The translations under genes and the position numbers were made by a program. Source: Elusimicrobiota bacterium (GTDB lineage Bacteria > Elusimicrobiota > Elusimicrobia > Elusimicrobiales > UBA9959). From it: a stretch of DNA of 33,021 nt. The stretch spans positions 1 to 33,021 of the forward strand of contig JACQWV010000050.1 in NCBI GenBank assembly GCA_016209085.1, written 5' to 3'. The notes beneath the pieces are model-generated. The model was not told the DNA's origin and did no database searches. It was given only the letters and a program-made list of their open reading frames with translations. Shown here piece after piece: positions 1 to 7,782 of the stretch (positions within the stretch are counted from its first letter, which is position 1; every line of letters begins with the position of its first letter).

Positions 1-186
1 CGCGTCAAGGGAATTGGTTTTTACTATTTCCGCGAGCGTTTCAGGCGTGAGCTCCCTCTGGTCCTGTACGTAGATAGAAGCGCGCATTTCAACAGGCAGG
101 ACGTTCGTAAGGAGAAACAAAAGCAAAGTCGCTCCTATTGCCACAAGAGGCAGCATCAACATGCGTCTTGTCAAAAAACTTGCCAT
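1..186 (-). CDS. ABC transporter permease, DppB-type, N-terminal fragment (runs off window)
   Basis: Not in the ORF track. Minus-strand ATG at 186 reads MASFLTRRMLMLPLVAIGATLLLFLLTNVLPVEMRASIYVQDQRELTPETLAEIVKTNSLDA, open to position 1; N-terminal TM plus TPETLAEI..NSLD resembles dipeptide permease N-termini; adjacent to Dpp ATPase genes. Confidence 0.6.
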   Translation of the reverse strand, partial: MASFLTRRMLMLPLVAIGATLLLFLLTNVLPVEMRASIYVQDQRELTPETLAEIVKTNSLDA

Positions 187-194
187 GAGTTATA

Positions 195-2393
195 TTATAC
201 TTTGCGTTTTTTCTTCCTTGCAATTAAATAAAGACCGGCTGCAAGTCCCAGATAAAGCGCGGTTGAAACCGCTGCTTCAAAAGTGAAATTGCCTTCAGCG
301 GGTTTGCGAAGCGCCAGGATATCCAGAGTCTTGTCTATGCGCATTAATATTACCGTTATACCTGCTAGGAGTATGCCCATCAAAGCATCGCCTGCGATGA
401 GTCCTGAAGAAAACAATGAGCCCGGGTCATGCTCTTCTTCAGGCGCTCCGCCTGAATGTTTTGTCACTATATAAGCGATAAATCCCCCTAAAAATATCAT
501 TGTCCAGTTTGTTATCGGCAGGTAAAGCCCTATTGAAAAAGCAAGGGCTGATATTGAGCACAGTTCGCAGATAAGCCCTATTGCCCCTCCAAGCAAAAGC
601 AATGTCCATGGAAGATTTCCCCCTGTCGCGCCTTCCACAAGTTTTGCCATTAACTGTGCCTGCGGGGCTTCAAGAGGATTTGGATGTCCCGGCGTAGGCG
701 CGCCGAGCCCGTATGCCCAGCAAAGAATCAGGAGAATAAATCCCGAGCGGACAGCTGAAACAAGCACTCCTGAAATCTGGGCTACCTGAACTTTCCATGG
801 GGTCGCGCCTATTAGAGCGGCTGTTTTCAAATCCTGGGACAAATCTCCTGACACTGAAATCGCTATGCACACGACCGCGCCGGCCATGATGGCCGCAACT
901 TTTGCGGTCTGAGGATTGTGTCCCATTAAAACAAAAAGAAGCGTAAGCGATAAAAGCGCGGTTATTGTCATTCCCGAGACCGGCTGATTTGTAGTGCCTA
1001 TTAATCCAACCATTCTTGCGCTCACAGCCACGAAAAACATGCAGAAAATCACCACAATCAGGGATTCAATAAAGTTCAGGTCAAACACGGGAAGCAGCCA
1101 TATAAGAAGAAACATGCCGAGAATCCCCGCGCCTACAAGAGGCAGAGGCGTGTCATGTTCTATTCTTAAAAATTTGTGGCAGATTTTTGCAGAATAAGAG
1201 GCAATGAGCCAGAATGAAAATCCGAGTATCAGAGCGCCTGCCGAGCCAGCCAGAAAGATTCTTGTGATAATTCCGGCAAAATGTCTCATTATAGGGTCCC
1301 ATGTCTGGGGTCCTAAATTCCATGGAATTTCAAATGCAAAAACTCCTATCACTGCGCCAAGTATTCCGCCGGTCCAGACTATATATTTATGTTCATAGTC
1401 TCTTTCTGCTTTGATTTGAATTCCCTCCCTGGTTTCAGACTTTACTTTGAGGGCTTCAAGGCTGTGTTTTATTGAGGAAATAATATCGGGAAGAGATTTT
1501 ATCACGCTTATAAGTCCGCCAAATGCGACTCCGCCCGCGCCTATGTATTTTACATAAGCGCCTCTTATATCAGAGGTTGTCATATCAGAAACCGGAATTG
1601 TTCCCGGCGGTATAATATTTGTGCCGGCAAAAGCGTCAATTAAAGGAATAATCACCCAGTATCCGAACATTCCGCCTGCAAACATCATTGCGGATATTCT
1701 GAGTCCTATAAGATAACCCACGCCAAGATAAAGCGGGGATATTTCATATCCGAAACCTGCTTTGTGCAGGGAGGCAAAACTCCAGCTGATGGTGTCTTTA
1801 AATAACTGAAATCCATTCATGAGGAATTTGAAAATTCCTCCCACGAAAATTCCCGCAAAAACAGGTTTTGCGGACGCCCCTCCCCTGTCGCCGGCAATCA
1901 GAACTTTTGCGCACGCGCTTCCCTCCGGGAAAGGCAGATTCTTGTGCTCTTTTACCATAAGCGACTGCCTCAGCGGAATCATCATTAAAAGTCCCATTAT
2001 CCCGCCGGTCAGCCCGAGCAAAAATACCATTGAATTCGTAATCTGTCCGCCCATGAACATTATGGCAGGCACCGTGAAAATTATGGCGGCTGCAAGGGAT
2101 TCGCCTATTGAAGCGAAAGCGTGCACCGCGTTGTTTTCAAGAATGGTCGCGTTCCTGTTGAAAAATTTAGGCAGGATTATTCTTAAAACAGTCATTGATA
2201 TTATCGCGGAAGGAATTGACGCCGAAACGGTCATTCCTATTTTCAGTCCCAGATACGCGTTCGCAGCGTTAAAAACTATTGAGAGAATAAATCCCAGAAT
2301 AGCCGCCTGAATCGTAAATTCAGCTATGTTTTGAGTCGTTTCTATATAAGGCTTAAAATGATATTCTTTTTTTTCCATAGATTTTATCTCCAC
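195..2393 (-). CDS. OPT family oligopeptide transporter
   Basis: 732 aa polytopic; NAANAYLGLKIGMTVSASIPSAI, GSACAKVLIAG and FLGGFIAY motifs of the OPT/YSL family. Confidence 0.92.
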   Translation of the reverse strand: MEIKSMEKKEYHFKPYIETTQNIAEFTIQAAILGFILSIVFNAANAYLGLKIGMTVSASIPSAIISMTVLRIILPKFFNRNATILENNAVHAFASIGESLAAAIIFTVPAIMFMGGQITNSMVFLLGLTGGIMGLLMMIPLRQSLMVKEHKNLPFPEGSACAKVLIAGDRGGASAKPVFAGIFVGGIFKFLMNGFQLFKDTISWSFASLHKAGFGYEISPLYLGVGYLIGLRISAMMFAGGMFGYWVIIPLIDAFAGTNIIPPGTIPVSDMTTSDIRGAYVKYIGAGGVAFGGLISVIKSLPDIISSIKHSLEALKVKSETREGIQIKAERDYEHKYIVWTGGILGAVIGVFAFEIPWNLGPQTWDPIMRHFAGIITRIFLAGSAGALILGFSFWLIASYSAKICHKFLRIEHDTPLPLVGAGILGMFLLIWLLPVFDLNFIESLIVVIFCMFFVAVSARMVGLIGTTNQPVSGMTITALLSLTLLFVLMGHNPQTAKVAAIMAGAVVCIAISVSGDLSQDLKTAALIGATPWKVQVAQISGVLVSAVRSGFILLILCWAYGLGAPTPGHPNPLEAPQAQLMAKLVEGATGGNLPWTLLLLGGAIGLICELCSISALAFSIGLYLPITNWTMIFLGGFIAYIVTKHSGGAPEEEHDPGSLFSSGLIAGDALMGILLAGITVILMRIDKTLDILALRKPAEGNFTFEAAVSTALYLGLAAGLYLIARKKKRKV

Positions 2394-3589
2394 GTTGTTA
2401 TTATTTTTAATGTAAGTTTTGCACAGTTAAAAAAATCTTCAAGGTCAAGATATTCCCCGGTCGTGTGAACATCCCTCATGCCGGTGCCTAAATTCGGCGC
2501 CTCTATGCCGCGTCCGTAGAATATGTTTGCGTCCGTTCCTCCGCCTGAAGCTTTTGTCTGCATCCTCATTCCCAGTTCATTCAGAGAAGATTTTATAACA
2601 TTTAATATCGGGCTGTTTCCCGGAATGCGCAGATTGGGAAAAGACCTTGAGGCGTTAAATTCGCATCTTACCCCGTGGAATGCCGCTTTGCGGCTGGCGC
2701 CGATGGCGCCAATTCCACTGGGGTGAACCCTGCCGGATCCGCCGTTTAACCGTTGTCTGGCCCTGTTGATCTCTATTCTGAAACGTTCTTCCATGTGCCT
2801 CGTCTGTTTTTCAAGTTTTTTAATGCTGTGGCTTCTTGCCTCGCCTTTGAGCTCCACCAGAGGGGTTATTATGTTCGTGGCGGTTCCGCCTTTTATTATT
2901 CCTATGTTGGCGGTTGTCTCAAAATCAATCCTGCCTAATTTCATTCCGGCAAGGGCGCCGGCCGCTATTTTTATGGCTGAAATTCCTTTTTCAGGGCATA
3001 CGCCGGCGTGCGCTTCCATGCCGTAAATTTTAATGTCCAGTTTATTGGCTGCCGGCGCGTTTGTTACGACTTCGTTTAACGGCTTTTCATTGTCAAAAAT
3101 TATGCCGTATTTTGATTTTATTTTTGAGTAATCCAGGAATTTCGCGCCGAGCAGTCCCACCTCTTCGCTTATGCTCAAAACAACTTCTATCGGCGGGCGG
3201 GGAATTTTATTTTCTTTAAGGACGCTTAAAGCTTCAATTATGATTGCTATGCCTGCTTTGCAGTCCGCGCCCAAAACAGTGGTTCCGTCTGAAACTATCC
3301 TGTCTCTTTTGACTGTTGGTTTTACGTTTTCGCAAGGCCCCACGGTGTCCAGGTGCGCTGAAAGGAGAATGGGTTTTGTCCCGGGGTCGCCGTCAAATAA
3401 AGCGAACATGTTGCCTGTTTGCGCGCTGATTTTTCTGCCTGCATTGTCAAAACAAATTTTTGCTTCTAAAGTTTTAAATACCCGCTCCGCAAGCTCGGCC
3501 GCTTTCCCCTCCCTGCCTGAAATAGAGGAGATTTTTGCAAATCTGACGAAGTTTTCAATCATTCTTTTTCTGTTTATATTGAGATTCAT
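2384..3589 (-). CDS. M20 family peptidase, tripeptidase T-like
   Basis: 401 aa; LSAHLDTVGP, ISEEVGLLGAK, GGTATNIITP, GGGTDANIF, DVHTTGEY motifs; contains an in-frame palindromic insertion near 2670-2724. Confidence 0.88.
   Translation of the reverse strand: MNLNINRKRMIENFVRFAKISSISGREGKAAELAERVFKTLEAKICFDNAGRKISAQTGNMFALFDGDPGTKPILLSAHLDTVGPCENVKPTVKRDRIVSDGTTVLGADCKAGIAIIIEALSVLKENKIPRPPIEVVLSISEEVGLLGAKFLDYSKIKSKYGIIFDNEKPLNEVVTNAPAANKLDIKIYGMEAHAGVCPEKGISAIKIAAGALAGMKLGRIDFETTANIGIIKGGTATNIITPLVELKGEARSHSIKKLEKQTRHMEERFRIEINRARQRLNGGSGRVHPSGIGAIGASRKAAFHGVRCEFNASRSFPNLRIPGNSPILNVIKSSLNELGMRMQTKASGGGTDANIFYGRGIEAPNLGTGMRDVHTTGEYLDLEDFFNCAKLTLKIITTWR
2670..2724. repeat. Palindromic element with outer stem and two internal hairpins inside the M20 peptidase gene
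   Basis: ccccgtggaat (2671-2681) pairs with attccac-t-gggg (2712-2723, one bulge); inner hairpins gccgctttgcggc (2682-2694) and tggcgccgatggcgcca (2695-2711). Confidence 0.85.
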
Positions 3590-3605
3590 TATGTAACTCC
3601 TATTC

Positions 3606-4583
3606 TTACCGGGTAGTTCGTGACTTGTGACTTGTGACCTGTGACTTGTGACTTTCCAAGTTACACCTCACATAATGGTCTTTTGAAACTTCTTTCAGTT
3701 CCTGTTCTGCCTCGGAGCATTCTTGTTTTGAAAAGCCGCGCCTTGAAAAAAAACCGCATCCAAGGAAAGATTCTTCCTTTGGCCCGAGTTCTAAGAAATC
3801 GGGTTTAAAATCAGGGTTCGCTCTCGGTATTGAGGAAATAAGAATTTTTGTGTAGGGATAGAGCGGATTCTTGAAAAGCTCTTCGGTCAAAGCCTGTTCA
3901 ACTACCTGTCCCCTGTACATCACGGCTGTAAAATCGCACAGATGATAAACTGCGGAAAGGTCGTGCGAGATGAAAATATAACTCAAATGATATTTTTCCT
4001 TGAGTTCTTTTAAGAGGTTCATTATCTGCGCCTGTATGGATATGTCCAGGCTTGAAATGGGTTCGTCGCAGATGATGATTTCAGGGTTCAGGACAAGAGC
4101 CCTTGCTATGCATATTCTCTGGCGCTGGCCGCCTGAAAATTCATGCGGATACTTTTTCAAGGCATCCGCTCCGAGCCCGACCGAATCAAGCGCGGAAAAA
4201 ACTTTGCTTTCCATTTCGTTTTTGTTTTTAAACGCTTTATGTGCGGCGAGCGGCTCGCAGACCGCGTCCCTTATGTTCATTCTCGGATTAAGGCTTGAAT
4301 AAGGGTCCTGGAATATTATCTGGATTTTCTTTCTCGTTTTTTTCAGTTCTTTTGCGGAAACAGCGTGAATGTCTGCGCCGCGGAATAGGATCTGCCCGGA
4401 GTCCGGTTTTTCAAGAGCAAGAATCAGTTTTGCCAGAGTGGTTTTTCCGCAGCCCGATTCTCCGACTATTCCCAATGCCTGGTTTTCGGCAAGTTTTACT
4501 GATACGCGGTCAACGGCTGAAAAACTTCCTTTCCCGATCGGAAATTTCTTGACCGCGTTTTTTACTTCAAGCAGAGGTTGCAT
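3606..4583 (-). CDS. Oligopeptide/dipeptide ABC transporter ATP-binding protein (DppF/OppF-like)
   Basis: Walker [16 protein letters not shown]-like FSGGQRQR, Walker B IIICDEP; start placed at MQPLLEVKNAV (4583) because the longer ORF overlaps the upstream gene. Confidence 0.9.
   Translation of the reverse strand: MQPLLEVKNAVKKFPIGKGSFSAVDRVSVKLAENQALGIVGESGCGKTTLAKLILALEKPDSGQILFRGADIHAVSAKELKKTRKKIQIIFQDPYSSLNPRMNIRDAVCEPLAAHKAFKNKNEMESKVFSALDSVGLGADALKKYPHEFSGGQRQRICIARALVLNPEIIICDEPISSLDISIQAQIMNLLKELKEKYHLSYIFISHDLSAVYHLCDFTAVMYRGQVVEQALTEELFKNPLYPYTKILISSIPRANPDFKPDFLELGPKEESFLGCGFFSRRGFSKQECSEAEQELKEVSKDHYVRCNLESHKSQVTSHKSRTTR
3620..3654. repeat. Heptanucleotide array, 5 x 7 bp
   Basis: gtgactt gtgactt gtgacct gtgactt gtgactt; encodes the DppF-like C-terminal tail SHKSQVTSHKSR on the minus strand. 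Confidence 0.9.
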
Positions 4584-4590
4584 GTTTTTT

Positions 4591-4630
4591 CCTAATCGCC
4601 TAATTGCCTTGTTGCCTAATAGCCTTTTCA
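4591..4630. repeat. Octanucleotide array, about 4-5 x 8 bp
   Basis: cctaatcg cctaattg ccttgttg cctaatag ccttttca; lies at the DppD/DppF junction and supplies the last residues of DppD. Confidence 0.75.
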
Positions 4631-5586
4631 TATAGCCAGCATTTTGAAATTCTTCCGTTCCCGGTTTCAAATTCAGGCGGCTCCTGTTTAAAGCATTTGT
4701 CAAAAGCGGACGGGCATCTCGGAGCAAAGGGACATCCCGGTAAATCTTGGTCAAAACCGGGCGGCAGGCCTTTTATCGCCGGGAGAGTCTTTTTTCTGGA
4801 GCCTATTTCAGGAAGGGATTCCAGAAGAGCTCTGGTATAAGGATGTTTTGGTTCCCTGAAAAGCTCTCTTGCAGTAGACTTCTCCATAATCATTCCTGCG
4901 TAGAATACAGCCACATCGTCGGCAGTCTGCGCCACTATGCCTAAATTGTGAGTAATGAGAATAAGCGACATCCGGTTTTCTTTCTGCAGTTTTGACATTA
5001 ACGCAAGAATCTGCGCCTGTATCGTAACATCAAGAGCGGTGGTCGGCTCGTCGGCTATAATGATATCGGGGTTGCAGGATATGGCCATTGCAATCATTAC
5101 GCGCTGGCGCATTCCTCCTGAAAAATTATGCGGGTAGTCGTTTAACCTGTTTTTTGCCCTGCCCACCGCGGCTTTTTCAAGAAGAACCGCGCTTTTTTCA
5201 AGAGCTTCCCTGTTATCCGCATCCGTATGTTCCGTGATGGCCTCTGAAATCTGTCTGCCGATTGTCATGACAGGATTCAGGGAAGTCATGGGCTCCTGAA
5301 ACACCATTGAAATTTTTCCCCCTCTGATTTTCCTGATTTCCTCATGTGAGAGTTTGAGCAAATCAATTCCTTTGTAGATTATTTTTCCGGAAGCTATTTT
5401 TGCCGAATCCGGAAGAAGTCTCAATACGGACAGGGCGCTGATTGTTTTGCCGCAGCCTGACTCGCCGACAATCGCGAGGGTTTTTGACGGAAAAAGCTCA
5501 TAGCTGATGTTTTTTAAGATTTTCAGATTTTTATCGTCGTATTTTATCTCAACGCTCAGATTCTTTACCTGTAAGATCGGTTCCAT
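4600..5586 (-). CDS. Dipeptide ABC transporter ATP-binding protein (DppD-like)
   Basis: 328 aa; [38 protein letters not shown]-terminal [14 protein letters not shown] oligopeptide/dipeptide transporter motif. Confidence 0.92.
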   Translation of the reverse strand: MEPILQVKNLSVEIKYDDKNLKILKNISYELFPSKTLAIVGESGCGKTISALSVLRLLPDSAKIASGKIIYKGIDLLKLSHEEIRKIRGGKISMVFQEPMTSLNPVMTIGRQISEAITEHTDADNREALEKSAVLLEKAAVGRAKNRLNDYPHNFSGGMRQRVMIAMAISCNPDIIIADEPTTALDVTIQAQILALMSKLQKENRMSLILITHNLGIVAQTADDVAVFYAGMIMEKSTARELFREPKHPYTRALLESLPEIGSRKKTLPAIKGLPPGFDQDLPGCPFAPRCPSAFDKCFKQEPPEFETGNGRISKCWLYEKAIRQQGN

Positions 5587-5610
5587 AAATAATTACAGAG
5601 ATATAGAGGT

Positions 5611-5690
5611 CAATTAAGTAATTAAGTGATTGAGTAATTTAGTGATTTAGTAACTTAATTTCTTAATAACTTACTCACTCAATCTCTTCT
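5611..5690. repeat. Octanucleotide inverted array, 5 + 5 units of 8 bp
   Basis: caattaag taattaag tgattgag taatttag tgatttag / taacttaa tttcttaa taacttac tcactcaa tctcttct; halves are approximate inverses. Confidence 0.8.
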
Positions 5691-5711
5691 CTATCCTCTC
5701 GTCTCTCGCCT

Positions 5712-6161
5712 CTATTCGCTATTTTCCGTATCTAACATTATCGTTACCGGCCCGTGATTTATTATTTCAACTTCCATTTCAGAGCCGAATTTCCCTGTTT
5801 TGACTTCAATCCCCTTGTTTTTAAGACATTGGACAAAATAAAGATACAGTTTTTCGGCAAGAGACGGCTGGGCCGCTTTTGTAAAATCAGGTCTTCTGCC
5901 TTTTTTCAAGTCAGCCATGAGGGTAAACTGGGATACTACAAGGGCTTGTCCTTTGACTTCAAGAAGAGAATAGTCAAATTTTCCTTCCTGATTTGAGAAA
6001 ATCCTCAGGTTAGCCGTTTTTTCAGCCAGAAGTTCCGCGTCTTTTTCATTGTCATCATGGCCTACTCCGAGAAGGATTACGTATCCGCTTTGGATTTCGC
6101 CGAAAACCTGACCGTTTATGCGAACTTTTCCGCTTTTTGCGCGTTGTATGAACGCTTTCAT
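5712..6161 (-). CDS. dtd: D-aminoacyl-tRNA deacylase
   Basis: MKAFIQRAKSGKVRINGQVFGEIQSGYVILLGVGHDD, VVSQFTLMADLKKGRRPDF, NHGPVTIMLDT motifs; start taken at 6161 rather than 6200. Confidence 0.94.
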   Translation of the reverse strand: MKAFIQRAKSGKVRINGQVFGEIQSGYVILLGVGHDDNEKDAELLAEKTANLRIFSNQEGKFDYSLLEVKGQALVVSQFTLMADLKKGRRPDFTKAAQPSLAEKLYLYFVQCLKNKGIEVKTGKFGSEMEVEIINHGPVTIMLDTENSE

Positions 6162-6251
6162 ATAATTGGTATACAATATTTTAATATAATAAAATGACAA
6201 ATAAAACGGGTAAATTCTAAAAGAGATTATTTAAGGAGAGACGAAAACATC

Positions 6252-6485
6252 ATGGTAACAGGACTTGTTCTGGTAAAACTAATGCCCGGAAAAGAAAAGC
6301 ACGCTCTCGGCAAACTTAAAGCGCTGAAAAACATCGTGCATATGTCTGCTGTTTTCGGCAGATGGGACCTCGTTCTTGATATGGAGACCGACGACCTGCC
6401 TGCTCTTTCAAACATCGTGGTCAGCGAAATACGCTCCATACCGGGAGTTCTTTCAACGGAAACTCTGGTTACGACGTCTATATAA
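6252..6485 (+). CDS. Stand-alone Lrp/AsnC ligand-binding (RAM) domain protein
   Basis: 77 aa ferredoxin-like; GRWDLVLDMETDDLPALSNIVVSEIRSIPGVLSTETLV; no HTH. Confidence 0.85.
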   Translation: MVTGLVLVKLMPGKEKHALGKLKALKNIVHMSAVFGRWDLVLDMETDDLPALSNIVVSEIRSIPGVLSTETLVTTSI

Positions 6486-6520
6486 AAGGCTGAAGGCGGA
6501 AGGCTTAAGGCTGAAGGCGT
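6486..6520. repeat. Heptanucleotide array, 5 x 7 bp
   Basis: aaggctg aaggcgg aaggctt aaggctg aaggcgt; fills the gap between the TAA ending at 6485 and the ATG at 6521. Confidence 0.9.
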
Positions 6521-7030
6521 ATGGAATTTTTTTTTGCGTTTGGGTTCTGGTTTTTACCGAGTTTTTTTTGCGTTTTTGTTTCAGCCGGGGAACCTGCCGA
6601 CATTCAGAACAACGGTGATTCAATTAAATCCGGGTTGAGACCTCCTGAAAACTTACCGGACAGGCCTGATATCGACCCGTTTGCGGAAGCGGTATCAGTT
6701 TATTTCAGCGCTTCCGAGCTCTATAACATATTTGAATCAACCAGACCTGAAAGAATACTCACAAATCTTCTTAGAAACGGATTTTACAGGCAGGAAATCC
6801 TGATGATGATTGAGATTTCTTCCGCGGCAGGGAAATCTTTTGCAGACATGGCAGAAGCAAGACAAAGAGGAATGTCTTTTGAAAAAATGGCGAAATCGTA
6901 CAAATTAGACCTTATGGAAATTTTCCAAAATTCCGCAAAGACGAAAAAAGACATGGAAGCGGTTTTCCCTTATGACGTGGATTTTTCTACAGATTCCCTT
7001 CAATCATGCGCCACCTGTCAGAATGAATAA
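6521..7030 (+). CDS. Hypothetical protein with N-terminal hydrophobic segment
   Basis: 169 aa ORF in the co-oriented gene string; MEFFFAFGFWFLPSFFCVFVSAGE signal-like N-terminus. Confidence 0.6.
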   Translation: MEFFFAFGFWFLPSFFCVFVSAGEPADIQNNGDSIKSGLRPPENLPDRPDIDPFAEAVSVYFSASELYNIFESTRPERILTNLLRNGFYRQEILMMIEISSAAGKSFADMAEARQRGMSFEKMAKSYKLDLMEIFQNSAKTKKDMEAVFPYDVDFSTDSLQSCATCQNE

Positions 7031-7469
7031 ACTGATATTGCTGTGTTTGAATTTAATAGTCTTTTCCGCTTGTTCCGGAAATAAGTCTGCCGAAAAGGTT
7101 CAGGTAATTTTTGCTTCTGGAGAAAAGATATGGGCTGAAGTCGCAAGAACCCCTGAGGAGCGCAGAAAAGGCCTGATGTTCAGGGAATCAATCATCGCGG
7201 CAGGAGGCATGCTGTTTGTGTTTGAAAAGGAAGAACCGCAAAATTTTTGGATGAAAAACACGTTTGTGGACCTTGACATCGTTTACATATCGGATAATTT
7301 AAAAATATCCGGAATTTTTCATAATGTTCCCAGATCCCGGCCTTCTGAGCCGGATTCATCCGTGGCAAAGGCCAGTTCAACCGGACGGTACGTTCTGGAA
7401 GTTCCGGCAGGCCTGTGTGATAAATTAAAAATAAAAGAGGGTGACAGAGTAAAATTTATTTTTCAATAA
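7023..7469 (+). CDS. DUF192 domain lipoprotein
   Basis: MNKLILLCLNLIVFSACSG lipobox; VARTPEERRKGLMFRE..GGMLFVFEKEEPQNFWMKNTFVDLDIVYI is the DUF192 signature; start at 7023. Confidence 0.9.
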   Translation: MNKLILLCLNLIVFSACSGNKSAEKVQVIFASGEKIWAEVARTPEERRKGLMFRESIIAAGGMLFVFEKEEPQNFWMKNTFVDLDIVYISDNLKISGIFHNVPRSRPSEPDSSVAKASSTGRYVLEVPAGLCDKLKIKEGDRVKFIFQ

Positions 7470-7482
7470 TGTAAAATAGAAT

Positions 7483-7779
7483 ATGGGAATCTGGAAAAAT
7501 GCGTTTAAATTACCAGACTCGGCGCCTGTAACCGACGAGCAAAAAAAAATGATTGAAGTTTTTTCCCGGAAAATAAAAGAGCGTTCAATGGGACATTTGG
7601 CGTTTTTGTTTCTTGAAAGCACAAAACCCCTTCACAACATCGGCTCGCAGTCCCTTACCTTTTTAATGCCGTTCATCAGTCTTATTTTCAAGAAGGAGGA
7701 GGCTCAGAAATTCGCGGGGATTTTTGAAAATCCGAACGCAGTTTCATTTTTAATTGAACAGCTTGAAGGTAAAGGATAA
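7483..7779 (+). CDS. Small conserved-looking hypothetical protein upstream of the GlmL-like gene
   Basis: 98 aa ORF, separated from the next gene by only a few bases. Confidence 0.65.
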   Translation: MGIWKNAFKLPDSAPVTDEQKKMIEVFSRKIKERSMGHLAFLFLESTKPLHNIGSQSLTFLMPFISLIFKKEEAQKFAGIFENPNAVSFLIEQLEGKG

Positions 7780-7782
7780 ATT

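Noticed and set aside
283-2310. Plus-strand ORFs opposite the OPT transporter
   Set aside because: Antisense to a long, well-supported gene; no recognisable motifs; high-GC-frame shadow ORFs.
4584-4754. N-terminal extension of the DppF-like ORF
   Set aside because: Overlaps the DppD coding end and is not ATPase-like; start placed at 4583.
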